DNA from: Massilia sp. Root335
Lineage (GTDB): Bacteria > Pseudomonadota > Gammaproteobacteria > Burkholderiales > Burkholderiaceae_D
Reading direction: 5' to 3'
Assembly: GCF_001425685.1 (NCBI RefSeq)
Contig: NZ_LMCY01000007.1
Location: forward strand, 1 to 46,676
DNA: 46,676 nt
The notes under the pieces were generated by a model. That model worked only from the letters and a program-made list of their open reading frames with translations. It ran no database searches and was not told where the DNA came from. Positions 1 to 8,754 of the stretch are shown here, in pieces. Made by a program: the position numbers and the translations under genes. Numbering within the stretch: the first letter of the stretch is position 1; each line of letters opens with the position of its first letter.

Positions 1-99
1 TGCGCAGGGACGACGTGCTGGTGATAACGCAAGAATAGCGTTGGCACCGTTCCTGCGTTGGCCTCAAAACCGTCGTCCCCGCGAAGGCGGGGACCCAAG
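1..99. repeat. Inverted pair of GTCGTCCCCGC-type intergenic repeats (left copy truncated)
   Basis: Positions 71-99 hold a short palindromic element with a CCCCGC-gaa-GGCGGGG-like core preceded by GTCGT. Positions 1-15 look like the end of the same element in the opposite orientation (ending GGGACGACG), cut by the window edge. Two complete inverted pairs of this family lie at 8604-8680 and 30719-30806, with the same head-to-head geometry and spacers of a few tens of bases. The element begins just past the spuC stop codon, so it could form a hairpin at the mRNA 3' end. No gene is seen in 1-113. Confidence 0.7.
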
Positions 100-113
100 T
101 TCAGCATCCAGAT

Positions 114-1565
114 TCAGTCCATCCACCCCCGCCCAACCACATCCGCCAACGTCAGGTCCAGACAAACGCGTATCCGCTCCACCATCTCGTCGATCTGCGC
201 GCAACTCATGACGAGCGGCGGCGCCACGATCATCCGGTCGCCGACGGCGCGCATGATGACGCCGTTGTCGAACATGTGCTGCCGGCACACCATCCCTGCC
301 CCCAGCTCGCGCGCGAACGGTTCGCAGTCGTGCACCGTCGCGCCCTTGCGCCGCACGAGGTTCAGGCCCGCCGTCATGCCGATGCTTTCCGCGTGCCCGA
401 CGAGCGGGTGGTCCGCCAGGCGCGCGAACGCGGCCTTCAGGTGCGGGCCCGTCTCGCGCGCGACCTTGTCGACCAGTTTCTCGTCCTCGATGATGCGCAG
501 GTTTTCCAGCGCCGCCGCGCAGGCGACCGGGTGGCCGGAATACGTGAAACCGTGGTTGAAGTCGCCGCCGCGCTCGATCAGCGCGCGCGCCACCCGCTCG
601 CCGACCAGCACCCCGCCCAGCGGCACATAGCCCGACGTGACGCCCTTCGCGAACGGGATCAGGTCCGGCCGCATGCCCATGCGCTCGCAGCCGAACCACG
701 TGCCGAGACGGCCGAAGCCGCAGATGACCTCGTCCGACACGAGCAGGATGCCGTACTTGTCGCAGATGCGCTGGATTTGCGGCCAGTAGGTCTGCGGCGG
801 GATGATGACGCCGCCCGCGCCCTGCACAGGCTCGCCGATGAAGGCGGCGACGCGCGCCGGGCCCAGTTCCAGGATCTTTTGTTCGAGCCAGTCGGCCGCG
901 AGCAGCCCGAATTCCGTTTCGGACAGGCCGCGCCCGTGCTCGGCGAAGTTCGGCTGCTCGATGTGATGGATGCCGGGAATCGGCAACGCGCCCTGGGCGT
1001 GCATGCCGGCCATGCCGCCCAGCGATGCCCCGGCAATCGTGCTGCCGTGGTAGGCGTTGCGGCGGCTGATGACGATGTGCCGCTCCGGCTGGCCCATCAG
1101 CTGCCAGTAGCGCCAGACCATGCGCAGCGCCGTGTCGTTCGCTTCCGAGCCGGAGCTGGTGAAGAACACGTGCTCGAAGCCGGGCGGTGCCAGGGCCGCG
1201 AGCTTTTCCGCCAGCTTCACGGCCGGCACGTTCGTCGTGTTGAAGAAGGTGTTGTAGAACGGCAGAACGTCCATCTGGCGCGCGACGGCCTGCGTGATGG
1301 ACGTGCGGCCATAGCCCACGTTCACGCACCACAGGCCGGACATGCCGTCGATGGTCTTGTTGCCGTCCGAATCCCACAGGTAGACGCCCTCCCCGCGCAC
1401 CATCACGCGCGCGCCGCGCGCGCTCAGGGCGCCGTGGTCGGTGAACGGGTGCAGGAAATGGGCGCTGTCGAGCTGTTGCAATGCGCGGGTGTCCAGGCGC
1501 GTGTCAACCTCGTCCCGGGCCGGCGCGCGCAGGCCTGCCTCGAATGCCATGGTGTCGATAGTCAT
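114..1565 (-). CDS. spuC: Putrescine--pyruvate aminotransferase (class III, PLP-dependent)
   Basis: A 483-residue class III aminotransferase. It probably moves the terminal amino group of putrescine (or another polyamine) to pyruvate, giving 4-aminobutanal and alanine in the cytoplasm. Visible family features are the SSGSEAND glycine/serine loop (about residues 137-144), the NAYHGST phosphate-binding region (170-176), the DEV motif with D278, and the Schiff-base lysine K307 in FAKGVTSGY. Length fits SpuC/omega-aminotransferases (about 450-480). The ATG at 1565 has a strong GAGGAG ribosome site. The gene lies 27 bp downstream of puuA and is last in a puuD-puuA-spuC run, matching the order of spuA-spuB-spuC in Pseudomonas. 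Substrate preference within the family is inferred from that context; beta-alanine or another omega-amine remains possible. Confidence 0.88.
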   Translation of the reverse strand: MTIDTMAFEAGLRAPARDEVDTRLDTRALQQLDSAHFLHPFTDHGALSARGARVMVRGEGVYLWDSDGNKTIDGMSGLWCVNVGYGRTSITQAVARQMDVLPFYNTFFNTTNVPAVKLAEKLAALAPPGFEHVFFTSSGSEANDTALRMVWRYWQLMGQPERHIVISRRNAYHGSTIAGASLGGMAGMHAQGALPIPGIHHIEQPNFAEHGRGLSETEFGLLAADWLEQKILELGPARVAAFIGEPVQGAGGVIIPPQTYWPQIQRICDKYGILLVSDEVICGFGRLGTWFGCERMGMRPDLIPFAKGVTSGYVPLGGVLVGERVARALIERGGDFNHGFTYSGHPVACAAALENLRIIEDEKLVDKVARETGPHLKAAFARLADHPLVGHAESIGMTAGLNLVRRKGATVHDCEPFARELGAGMVCRQHMFDNGVIMRAVGDRMIVAPPLVMSCAQIDEMVERIRVCLDLTLADVVGRGWMD

Positions 1566-1592
1566 GATGATCTCCTCGTCGTCGTCGCATGG

Positions 1593-2963
1593 TCACACGT
1601 GCAGTAACAGATGTTCCCGTTCCCACGGGCTAATGACCGTCATAAATTCCTGGTGCTCCAGTTCCTTGACCGCGGAATAGACGTCGATGAAGCGTTCGCC
1701 GAGGATGTCGCGCAGGCGGTCGTCGCTGCGCAGCACGGTCAGCGCTTCGGACAGGCCCTGCGGCAGCTCGACCTTCATCTTGTAGGCGCTGCCCTCGACC
1801 TTCGGCGTCGGTTCCAGATGTTCCTGGATGCCGAGGTAGCCGCACGCGAGCGTGACGGCCAGCGCGAGATAGGGGTTCGCATCGGCGCCGATCACGCGGT
1901 TTTCCACGCGCCGGTCCTGCGAGCCGGACACGGGCACGCGGAAGCCCACGGTACGGTTGTCCACGCCCCATTGCAGGTTGATCGGGGCGGCCGTGTGGCG
2001 CACGATGCGGCGGTACGAGTTCACGTACGGCGCGACGATCGCCATCGCCGACGGCATGTATTTCTGCAGGCCGCCGATGTAGTGGCGGAACAGGTCGGAC
2101 GGCGAGCCGTCCTCGTTGCTGAAGATGTTGCGGCCGGATTCCTCGTCGACGACGCTCTGGTGCACGTGCATCGCCGAGCCGGGCTCGCCAGCCATCGGCT
2201 TGGCCATGAAGGTGGCGTACATATCGTGTTTCAGCGCCGCTTCGCGCAGGGTGCGCTTGAAATAAAACACCTTGTCGGCCAGGCCCAGCGGTTCCCCGTG
2301 CTGGAAATTGATTTCCATCTGGCCGGCGCCGATCTCGTGGATCAGCGTGTCGACGTCGAGGCCCATCATGTCGCAGTAATCGTAGATGTCCTCGAACAGC
2401 GGATCGAACTCGTTGACGGCGTCGATGCTGTAGACCTGGCGGCTCGTCTCCGAGCGCCCGCTGCGGCCGATCGGCGCGGCCAGCGGCAGGTCGGGGTCGA
2501 TATTTTTTGCCGTGAGATAGAACTCCAGCTCGGGCGCGACGAGCGGCTTCCACCCCTTTTGCGCATACAGTTTCAGCACGCGGCGCAGCACGCTGCGCGG
2601 GGCGAAGTCGACCAGCTTGCCGTCGGAAAAATAGCAGTCGTGGATCACCTGCGCGGTCGGATCGACGGCCCACGGCACCATCGTGATCGTGCCGGGGTCG
2701 GCCTTCAGGATCATGTCGCGGTCGGTCGTCGAGATCGCGCGGTCGAAGGCGTCGTCGTCGGACGGGGAGTTCCCCGTCACGGTCATGCCCAGCACGATTT
2801 CCGGCAGGCGCATGCCGCGGTCTTCGGTGAATTTGACGCGCGGAAGGATTTTTCCACGCGCGACGCCGGTCAGGTCGGGGACCAGGCATTCGATTTCGGT
2901 GACCCGTTTGCCGTTGAGCCACTCGTCCATGTCGTTATACGAAAAATTGTCGCGGATAGCCAT
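1593..2963 (-). CDS. puuA: Gamma-glutamylputrescine synthetase-like (glutamine synthetase family)
   Basis: A 456-residue member of the glutamine synthetase fold. It is expected to ligate glutamate to putrescine with ATP as the first step of the glutamylated putrescine pathway. Visible features are the N-terminal VPDLTGVARGKILP beta-grasp segment, the metal-binding AGQMEINFQHG region in mid-protein, the MHVHQS motif that follows, and the C-terminal NPYLALA stretch seen across the PuuA/SpuB/GlnA-like group. The chosen ATG at 2963 has GAGGA six bases upstream; an in-frame ATG at 2981 lacks a comparable site. It sits between puuD and spuC, so polyamine rather than ammonia is the likely co-substrate. 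The exact amine is not proven by sequence. Confidence 0.85.
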   Translation of the reverse strand: MAIRDNFSYNDMDEWLNGKRVTEIECLVPDLTGVARGKILPRVKFTEDRGMRLPEIVLGMTVTGNSPSDDDAFDRAISTTDRDMILKADPGTITMVPWAVDPTAQVIHDCYFSDGKLVDFAPRSVLRRVLKLYAQKGWKPLVAPELEFYLTAKNIDPDLPLAAPIGRSGRSETSRQVYSIDAVNEFDPLFEDIYDYCDMMGLDVDTLIHEIGAGQMEINFQHGEPLGLADKVFYFKRTLREAALKHDMYATFMAKPMAGEPGSAMHVHQSVVDEESGRNIFSNEDGSPSDLFRHYIGGLQKYMPSAMAIVAPYVNSYRRIVRHTAAPINLQWGVDNRTVGFRVPVSGSQDRRVENRVIGADANPYLALAVTLACGYLGIQEHLEPTPKVEGSAYKMKVELPQGLSEALTVLRSDDRLRDILGERFIDVYSAVKELEHQEFMTVISPWEREHLLLHV

Positions 2964-3089
2964 GATGTTTCCTCTGTCCATTGAATGAATACAGCCACGC
3001 GCAGGCGCGCCGCCCGCAGGCTGCGTGGGGGTCGAGCAGGGATCAGGGAAGCTATGGGACGGGCGTGACCGCCCATGTCGCGTCGGGGG

Positions 3090-3860
3090 TCATGACGGTG
3101 TCCTGGACGTTGCTGGTCTGGTCGAGCGGTAGGCGCGGCAGGCGTCGCCGAACGCGCCGAACATCTTCATGGAATGCGGATTGTGGGCGATGCGCCATTC
3201 CGGGTGCCATTGCACGGCCAGCGTGAAGCCGGGCGCGCCGCTCACCGAGAAGGCTTCCACGAGCCCATCCTCGGCCGTCGCCTCGACGACGAGGCCGCGC
3301 GCCAGTTCGTTCACGCCCTGTCCATGCAGGGAATTCACGGGAATTTCGGGCAGGCCAATGATCTGATGCAGCATGCCACCTTGCACGAGCTGGATCTTGT
3401 GGGCGTCGCCGTACTGCTCGTCCATGCCGAGTTCCGGATTCTCGCGGTGGTCGAAGTGCCCGGGGACCGCCTGCACGGCCTGGTGCAGGCTGCCGCCCAG
3501 CGCCACGTTCATTTCCTGGAAACCGCGGCAGATCGCGATGATCGGAATGCCGCGTTTCACGGCTGCGCGGATCAGCGGCAAGGTGGTCTGGTCGCGTGCC
3601 GGGTCTTGCGGCAGCGACGGATCGAGCAGCTCCTGGGAATAATAGCTGGGGTGAACGTTCGAGGCCGAGCCCGTCAGCATGATCCCGTCGCACAGCGCGA
3701 GCATCGTCTCCAGGTCGAGCGCCTCCCCCAGCGACGGCAGGATCAGCGGCGCGCAGTCGGCGCCGATGACGACGGCGTCGACATACTTGTGCTGGGCCGC
3801 GTGGTAAGGGTGTTCACCGAAATCGCGGGTGCAAGCGGGGACGAAAACGATCGGGCGCAT
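3090..3860 (-). CDS. puuD: Gamma-glutamyl-GABA hydrolase (class I glutamine amidotransferase-like)
   Basis: A 256-residue peptidase C26 protein expected to hydrolyse gamma-glutamyl-GABA to glutamate and GABA. The nucleophile cysteine is in AICRGFQEMNVALGG and the catalytic histidine in QWHPEW, the two hallmarks of the fold; the MRPIVFVPACTR start is typical. It is first in the minus-strand run, with puuA starting 126 bp downstream, and it diverges from gabD. The intermediate steps of the pathway (PuuB oxidase, PuuC dehydrogenase, GABA aminotransferase) are not in the window, so they must be encoded elsewhere or be bypassed by SpuC. Confidence 0.88.
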   Translation of the reverse strand: MRPIVFVPACTRDFGEHPYHAAQHKYVDAVVIGADCAPLILPSLGEALDLETMLALCDGIMLTGSASNVHPSYYSQELLDPSLPQDPARDQTTLPLIRAAVKRGIPIIAICRGFQEMNVALGGSLHQAVQAVPGHFDHRENPELGMDEQYGDAHKIQLVQGGMLHQIIGLPEIPVNSLHGQGVNELARGLVVEATAEDGLVEAFSVSGAPGFTLAVQWHPEWRIAHNPHSMKMFGAFGDACRAYRSTRPATSRTPS

Positions 3861-4122
3861 GGTCTCTACCTTGTCGTGAGCGCACAGGAACCATCATACG
3901 TACAAAGCGGTCCGAATGCGAGTGGCCGTTGTTTCAGATCAAGGAAACCGCATTCCAAGTCGATGCTTCCCTGGAATCTGCTAGTCGGTTGGGTTGGCTG
4001 TGTGTAACCCGTAGCAAAAGCTTAACGTCAACTGAAGAACGATGCCAACACAAACGGACCGGAGGGTCCGGCGCGACGTGGTATCGTAGTTTGCACGTCC
4101 GAACGATATGACGAGGTGCTTT
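3861..4122. promoter_or_regulatory. Divergent puuD/gabD control region with inverted repeats
   Basis: This 262-bp gap holds the promoters of puuD (minus) and gabD (plus). Three short inverted repeats are visible: GTTTC/GAAAC at 3931-3935 and 3944-3948, ATTCCA/TGGAAT at 3952-3957 and 3972-3977, and GGGTT/AACCC at 3991-3995 and 4006-4010. They are candidate operators for a polyamine-responsive regulator, but no regulator gene is adjacent and the motifs are too short to assign. No clear -35/-10 pair was identified. Confidence 0.35.
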
Positions 4123-5577
4123 ATGCTGAAGCTCAACGATCCCGCCCTCCTGCGCCAGCAGGCGTATATCGACGGCACCTGGTGCGGCGCCGACGAAGGC
4201 AAGACGGTCGCCGTCGTCGATCCCGCCACCGGCGCAACGCTGGGCACCGTGCCGCACATGGGCGCCCGCGAAACCCGGCGCGCCATCGAGGCGGCGCAGG
4301 CCGCCTGGCCGGCCTGGCGCAAGAAGACGGCGCGCGAACGCGCCCTGATCCTGCGCAAGTGGAACGACCTCATGCTCGACAATGCCGACGACCTGGCCGC
4401 CATCATGACGGCGGAACAGGGCAAGCCGCTGGCCGAATCGAAGGGCGAGATCGCGTACGCCGCCTCGTTCTTCGAATGGTTCGGCGAACAGGGCAAGCGC
4501 ATCGAAGGCGACGTGCTGGAATCGCCCGCGCGCGACCGCCGCATCGTCGTCACGAAGGAACCGATCGGCGTGTGCGCCGCGATCACGCCGTGGAATTTCC
4601 CGGCCGCGATGATCGCCCGCAAGGTTGCGCCCGCGCTGGCGGCCGGCTGCCCGATCGTGCTCAAACCGGCCGGGCTGACGCCGTATTCCGCCCTCGCCCT
4701 GGCCGTGCTGGCGGAGCGCGCCGGCGTGCCGCCAGGCGTGTTTTCCATCGTGATCGGCGATTCGACGGCGATCGGCGCCGAGATGTGCGCCAACCCGATC
4801 GTGCGCAAGCTCAGTTTTACCGGCTCCACGCAGGTCGGCCGCCGGCTGATGACGCAATGCGCGCCGACGATCAAGAAACTGTCGCTGGAACTGGGCGGCA
4901 ACGCGTCGTTCATCGTGTTCGACGACGCCGACCTCGACGCGGCCGTCGAAGGCGCCATGGCCTCGAAATACCGCAACATGGGGCAGACCTGCGTGTGCGC
5001 CAACCGCATCTACGTGCAGGACGGCGTCTACGATGCGTTCGCCGCCAAACTGACGGCCGCGGTCGCGAAACTCAAGGTCGGCAACGGGATGGATGCGGGC
5101 GTGAACCAGGGCCCGCTGATCGAAGAAAAGGCTGTCGAGAAAGTCGAGCACCACATCGCGGACGCGCTGGGCAAGGGCGCGCGCCTGCTGCTGGGCGGCA
5201 AGCGCCATCCGCTGGGCCGCACCTTCTTCGAACCGACCGTCCTCGCCGACGTCACGCCGCAGATGCTCATCTCGGACGAGGAAACCTTCGGTCCCGTGGC
5301 GCCGCTGTTCCGCTTCAAGACCGAAGCCGACGTGATCGCCCTCGCCAATGCGACCGAATATGGCCTCGCCTCGTATTTCTATGCGCGCGACATCGGCCGC
5401 GTGTGGCGCGTGGCCGAGCGGATCGAGTCGGGCATGGTCGGCGTGAACACGGGCCTGATCTCGAACGAAGTCGCGCCGTTCGGCGGCGTCAAGCAGTCGG
5501 GCCTGGGCCGCGAAGGGTCGAAGTACGGCATGGACGATTATCTCGTCATCAAGTACATCTGCCTGGGCGGGATGTAA
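4123..5577 (+). CDS. gabD: NAD(P)-dependent succinate-semialdehyde dehydrogenase
   Basis: A 484-residue aldehyde dehydrogenase that would oxidise succinate semialdehyde to succinate, feeding GABA carbon into the TCA cycle. Visible family features are TPWNFP near residue 156, the ELGG motif with general-base E256, and the catalytic cysteine C290 in GQTCVCANR. The usual KPAE(x)TP segment reads KPAGLTP here, a small departure near the cofactor site. The ATG at 4123 has GAGG six bases upstream, so it is preferred over the in-frame ATG at 4108. Its position divergent from puuD-puuA-spuC supports the substrate call. Other semialdehydes such as glutarate semialdehyde are possible. Confidence 0.85.
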   Translation: MLKLNDPALLRQQAYIDGTWCGADEGKTVAVVDPATGATLGTVPHMGARETRRAIEAAQAAWPAWRKKTARERALILRKWNDLMLDNADDLAAIMTAEQGKPLAESKGEIAYAASFFEWFGEQGKRIEGDVLESPARDRRIVVTKEPIGVCAAITPWNFPAAMIARKVAPALAAGCPIVLKPAGLTPYSALALAVLAERAGVPPGVFSIVIGDSTAIGAEMCANPIVRKLSFTGSTQVGRRLMTQCAPTIKKLSLELGGNASFIVFDDADLDAAVEGAMASKYRNMGQTCVCANRIYVQDGVYDAFAAKLTAAVAKLKVGNGMDAGVNQGPLIEEKAVEKVEHHIADALGKGARLLLGGKRHPLGRTFFEPTVLADVTPQMLISDEETFGPVAPLFRFKTEADVIALANATEYGLASYFYARDIGRVWRVAERIESGMVGVNTGLISNEVAPFGGVKQSGLGREGSKYGMDDYLVIKYICLGGM

Positions 5578-5622
5578 AACCTGCGGCGGCATCTGAACGA
5601 CAATACACGTTATCAATTTTCC

Positions 5623-5662
5623 ACATGACAACTTTTTTGGTTGTCATGTAGGACAAGTCCTA
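5623..5662. promoter_or_regulatory. Two adjacent palindromes between gabD and the chemoreceptor
   Basis: Perfect 10-bp arms (ACATGACAAC at 5623-5632, its complement at 5640-5649) flank a 7-base T-rich loop. The next bases form TAGGAC-aa-GTCCTA (5649-5662). The first could be a hairpin terminator for gabD, though no U-tract follows it on either strand. The second looks more like a dimeric operator. The rest of the 264-bp gap is comparatively AT-rich (5600-5690) and should contain the chemoreceptor promoter; no convincing sigma-28 match was found. Confidence 0.45.
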
Positions 5663-5841
5663 CTAAAATTATTCCGCTCGGCAATATTACTGCGGCGCCC
5701 TATCCCCGCGCACAAATTATCGCCTTTGCCGCGCTTCCCTTGTATCGCCATGCCCTTCAGCTTCACACGCAGGCCACGTGCCGCCCACCTGTGAAGTGAG
5801 CATCCGCACGCCCTAAAACGACACTCAACATATTCAGAAAA

Positions 5842-7494
5842 ATGAAGCTGAACAATCTCAAGATCGGCCAACGCCTCGCGCTGGGCTTCGGCATGATATT
5901 GGCCCTGCTGGTGCTGGTCACCGCGACCGGGCTGAGCAACATGAATACCCTCAATAACACGGTCGACAATATCGTCAACGGTAACAACCTGCGCCTGCAG
6001 GCCGCCAACGACATGCGCGAAGCACAGCGCAGCGTGACGATCGCGGTGCGCGACATCATCCTGACCGAGGACGAAGCGGAAACCAGGCGCCTGTACGAGG
6101 AAATCGGCGCCGGCTGGCAGGCTTACGACCGCGCCGACGCCGTGTTGCAGAAGATGGTGACGCGGCCGGACATGCGCGCCCTGCTGGGCAAGATCACCGA
6201 TGCACGCACGACCTCCGCGCCCCTGATCGCCCAGGCGGCCGAATTGGGCAAGCTGAACAAGCAGGCGGAAGGCTTCGAGGTCCTGAAATCCAAGGTGAAG
6301 CCGGCCACCGCGGCCTGGCGCAACGCGATCGCCGAGATGATCCGCGCGCAGACCGAGCTCAACGCGGCCGACCAGGCCGCCGGCGCAGCCCAGTACGGAA
6401 AGGCGCGCGTGGTACTGTATGCCGTGGCCGCCGCCGCGATCCTGCTGGCCGTCGTGATCGCCTGGCGCATCACGCGCTCGATCACCGGTCCGATGCGGGA
6501 GGCCGTGCGCATCGCCACGACCGTCGCCGCCGGCGACCTGACCAGTCGCATCGAGGTCGACTCGAAGGACGAGACGGGCGAACTGCTGGCCGCGCTGAAG
6601 GCGATGAACGAGTCGCTGCGTTCGATCGTCCACCAGGTCCGCGACGGCACCCGCACGCTGGCGACGGCCACCGACGAGATCGCGACGGGCAACCTCGACC
6701 TGTCGAGCCGCACCGAGCAGCAGGCGAGCGCGCTGGAAGAAACGGCGTCGTCGATGGAAGAGCTGACCTCGACCGTCAAGCAGAACGCGGAAAACGCGCG
6801 CCAGGCAAACCAGCTGGTGCAGTCGGCGTCCGACGTCGCGGTCCGGGGCGGCAGCGTCGTCGCCGCCGTCGTCACGACCATGGGATCGATCAACGAATCC
6901 GCCAGCCGCATCGTGGACATCATCGGCGTCATCGACGGCATCGCGTTCCAGACCAATATCCTGGCCCTGAACGCCGCGGTGGAAGCCGCCCGGGCCGGCG
7001 AGCAGGGCCGCGGCTTTGCCGTCGTGGCGTCGGAAGTGCGCAACCTGGCCCAGCGCTCGGCCAGCGCGGCCAAGGAAATCAAGACCCTGATCGACGATTC
7101 GGTCGGCAAGGTCAACGAAGGCAGCCGCCTCGTCCACGAAGCGGGCTCGACGATGGAAGACGTCGTGGACAGCGTGCGCCGCGTGACGGACATCATGGCC
7201 GAAATCACGGCCGCCAGCCAGGAGCAGGAGGCCGGCATCGAGCAGATCAACCAGGCGGTCAGCGAAATGGACGCCGTCACCCAGCAGAACGCCGCGCTGG
7301 TGGAAGAAGCCGCCGCGGCCGCGCAGTCGCTGCAGGACCAGTCGGGCGAGCTCGAGCAGATGGTCAGCACGTTCCGCCTGCCGGACGCGGCCGTCGCCGC
7401 CGCGCCGGCATTCACCCCGCGGCGCCCCGCCGCGGCCGTGCGTCCGGTGACGCGTCCGGCGCTGGCTGCGGCGGGAAACTGGGAAACGTTTTGA
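5842..7494 (+). CDS. Methyl-accepting chemotaxis protein with CheR/CheB tether
   Basis: A 550-residue inner-membrane chemoreceptor. Layout: TM1 about 12-30, a periplasmic four-helix-bundle-like sensor about 31-187, TM2 about 188-209, HAMP about 210-265, then the cytoplasmic signalling domain. The kinase-contact tip is recognisable as [20 protein letters not shown]. The protein ends in NWETF after a proline/alanine-rich linker. This is the pentapeptide that tethers CheR and CheB on high-abundance receptors such as Tsr and Tar, so this is probably a major methylated receptor. The ligand cannot be inferred. The ribosome site before ATG 5842 is weak. No other che genes are nearby. Confidence 0.92.
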   Translation: MKLNNLKIGQRLALGFGMILALLVLVTATGLSNMNTLNNTVDNIVNGNNLRLQAANDMREAQRSVTIAVRDIILTEDEAETRRLYEEIGAGWQAYDRADAVLQKMVTRPDMRALLGKITDARTTSAPLIAQAAELGKLNKQAEGFEVLKSKVKPATAAWRNAIAEMIRAQTELNAADQAAGAAQYGKARVVLYAVAAAAILLAVVIAWRITRSITGPMREAVRIATTVAAGDLTSRIEVDSKDETGELLAALKAMNESLRSIVHQVRDGTRTLATATDEIATGNLDLSSRTEQQASALEETASSMEELTSTVKQNAENARQANQLVQSASDVAVRGGSVVAAVVTTMGSINESASRIVDIIGVIDGIAFQTNILALNAAVEAARAGEQGRGFAVVASEVRNLAQRSASAAKEIKTLIDDSVGKVNEGSRLVHEAGSTMEDVVDSVRRVTDIMAEITAASQEQEAGIEQINQAVSEMDAVTQQNAALVEEAAAAAQSLQDQSGELEQMVSTFRLPDAAVAAAPAFTPRRPAAAVRPVTRPALAAAGNWETF

Positions 7495-7533
7495 TGGCGC
7501 GGCATGTCATGTCGACGTTGAACGCGTGGACGT

Positions 7534-7896
7534 TCATCGTTTGTATTCGTGATACTTGCGCGCGTCGCCGCGCACCAGCTCGGCCGGGTATTTCGCCCGG
7601 TTGAGCACCATCTTTTCCTGCACGGCGGCGAGCAGGTCGACGTCGAGCTTGTCGGCCAGGCGCACGAGATAGACGAGCACGTCCGCCATCTCGTGGCGCA
7701 CCTCGACGAGCTTGTCCGCGCCGAGTTCGTCGGCCCGGCCGTCGCGCAGCCACTGGAAATGTTCCAGCAGCTCGGCCGCCTCCACCGTCAGCGCCGCCGC
7801 CAGGTTCTTCGGCGTGTGGAACTGGTCCCAGTCGCGCTCCTCGACGAATTCGCGCACGATGGCGCGCAGCCGATCGAGCTCGCCGCCGGGCTGCAT
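7534..7896 (-). CDS. MazG-like nucleotide pyrophosphohydrolase
   Basis: A 120-residue all-alpha NTP pyrophosphohydrolase of the MazG/DCTPP1 type, which would hydrolyse non-canonical or excess dNTPs to the monophosphate. The metal-binding signature is visible as EAAELLEHFQW (about 39-49) and EVRHEMADVLVYLVRLAD (about 65-82), the paired ExxE/ExxD helices of this superfamily. The start ATG at 7896 overlaps the can stop codon by one base (TGATG), implying translational coupling. A longer reading of the frame upstream runs through can and is not real. Substrate is unknown. Confidence 0.8.
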   Translation of the reverse strand: MQPGGELDRLRAIVREFVEERDWDQFHTPKNLAAALTVEAAELLEHFQWLRDGRADELGADKLVEVRHEMADVLVYLVRLADKLDVDLLAAVQEKMVLNRAKYPAELVRGDARKYHEYKR

Positions 7897-8570
7897 CACT
7901 TGTCGCCGCCCACGAGGTAGCCCTGCAGGATCTTGTCCAGCTTCGGCTGGATCTCTTCGTAGCTGCTGACGGTGATGCCCAGGTCGCGCAGCAGGCCGTC
8001 GTGCACGCCGTAGACCCAGCTGTGGATCGTCACGGCCTGGCCGCGTTCCCACGCGTCGCGCACGACGGTCGTCTGGGCCACGTTGATGACCTGTTCGGCG
8101 ACGTTCAGTTCCACGAGGCGGTTGGTGGCGGCGGTGCCGGCCACGTTGCCGAGGTATTTGCCGTGCATGTCGCGCACGTCGCGCACGTGGCCGAGCCAGT
8201 TGTCGGCCAGGCCGACGCGCGTATTGTTCAGCGCCGCGCCCACGCCCGAGCAGCCGTAGTGGCCGCACAGGATGATGTGCTTGACCTTGAGGACGTCGAC
8301 GGCGAACTGCAGCACGGTCAGGCAGTTCAGGTCCGAATGCGAGACGACGTTGGCGATGTTACGGTGCACGAACAGTTCGCCCGGCGCCATGCCGACGAGT
8401 TCGTTGGCGGGCACGCGGCTGTCGGAACAGCCGATCCACAGGTATTCCGGGGACTGCTGGGAGGCGAGATCCTTGAAGAAGTCGGGATCTTCCTTGACCA
8501 TCGACGCCGCCCACTGGCGGTTGCGTTCGAAGAGGTCGGCGGCGGTGAGGCCGGTGGGGGTCTTTGCCAT
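7896..8570 (-). CDS. can: Beta-class carbonic anhydrase
   Basis: A 224-residue cytoplasmic zinc enzyme that interconverts CO2 and bicarbonate. The zinc ligands are C48 (CSDSRVP), H104 and C107 (HYGCSGV), with the D50/R52 pair that gates the site. Length matches E. coli Can (220). It is the first gene of a two-gene unit with the MazG-like gene. The 184-bp region upstream carries an inverted repeat pair and the dnaJ terminator. The pairing with a nucleotide pyrophosphohydrolase has no obvious metabolic logic. Confidence 0.95.
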   Translation of the reverse strand: MAKTPTGLTAADLFERNRQWAASMVKEDPDFFKDLASQQSPEYLWIGCSDSRVPANELVGMAPGELFVHRNIANVVSHSDLNCLTVLQFAVDVLKVKHIILCGHYGCSGVGAALNNTRVGLADNWLGHVRDVRDMHGKYLGNVAGTAATNRLVELNVAEQVINVAQTTVVRDAWERGQAVTIHSWVYGVHDGLLRDLGITVSSYEEIQPKLDKILQGYLVGGDK

Positions 8571-8603
8571 GGTTTTCTACCTTATTCGATATACGGCAAT
8601 ACC

Positions 8604-8680
8604 GTCGTTCCCGCGCAGGCGGGAACCCAGGTACTGCGTGGTCTGCGAACAAATTCGATCCCCGCCTTCGCGGGGACGAC
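8604..8680. repeat. Inverted pair of GTCGTYCCCGC-type repeats
   Basis: The left element at 8604-8630 (GTCGTTCCCGC...GGCGGGAACCC) and the right element at 8659-8680 (TCCCCGC...GCGGGGACGAC) are the same family in opposite orientations, separated by about 28 bases. Each is itself a small hairpin. The pair lies between can and the dnaJ terminator. The left copy carries compensating changes (TTCCCGC with GCGGGAA), which argues that pairing is conserved. Confidence 0.75.
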
Positions 8681-8710
8681 GATGCTTATTTAATCGACCA
8701 CATTTTGGTC

Positions 8711-8743
8711 AAAAAAAACCGCTGAAGGCATGCCGTTCAGCGG
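8711..8743 (-). terminator. Intrinsic terminator of dnaJ
   Basis: Read on the minus strand, CCGCTGAA and TTCAGCGG (8719-8726 and 8736-8743) form an 8-bp stem around a 9-base loop, followed at once by eight T residues (8711-8718). It lies 12 bases past the dnaJ stop codon. Confidence 0.9.
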
Positions 8744-8754
8744 TCGGGGACTCC

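Noticed and set aside
3934..5631. 565-codon minus-strand frame opposite gabD
   Set aside because: Antisense shadow of a well-supported aldehyde dehydrogenase; it also covers the divergent promoter region.
5660..5690. Sigma-28-like TAAA...GGCAATA upstream of the chemoreceptor
   Set aside because: Spacing and -10 sequence do not fit the TAAA-N15-GCCGATAA consensus.
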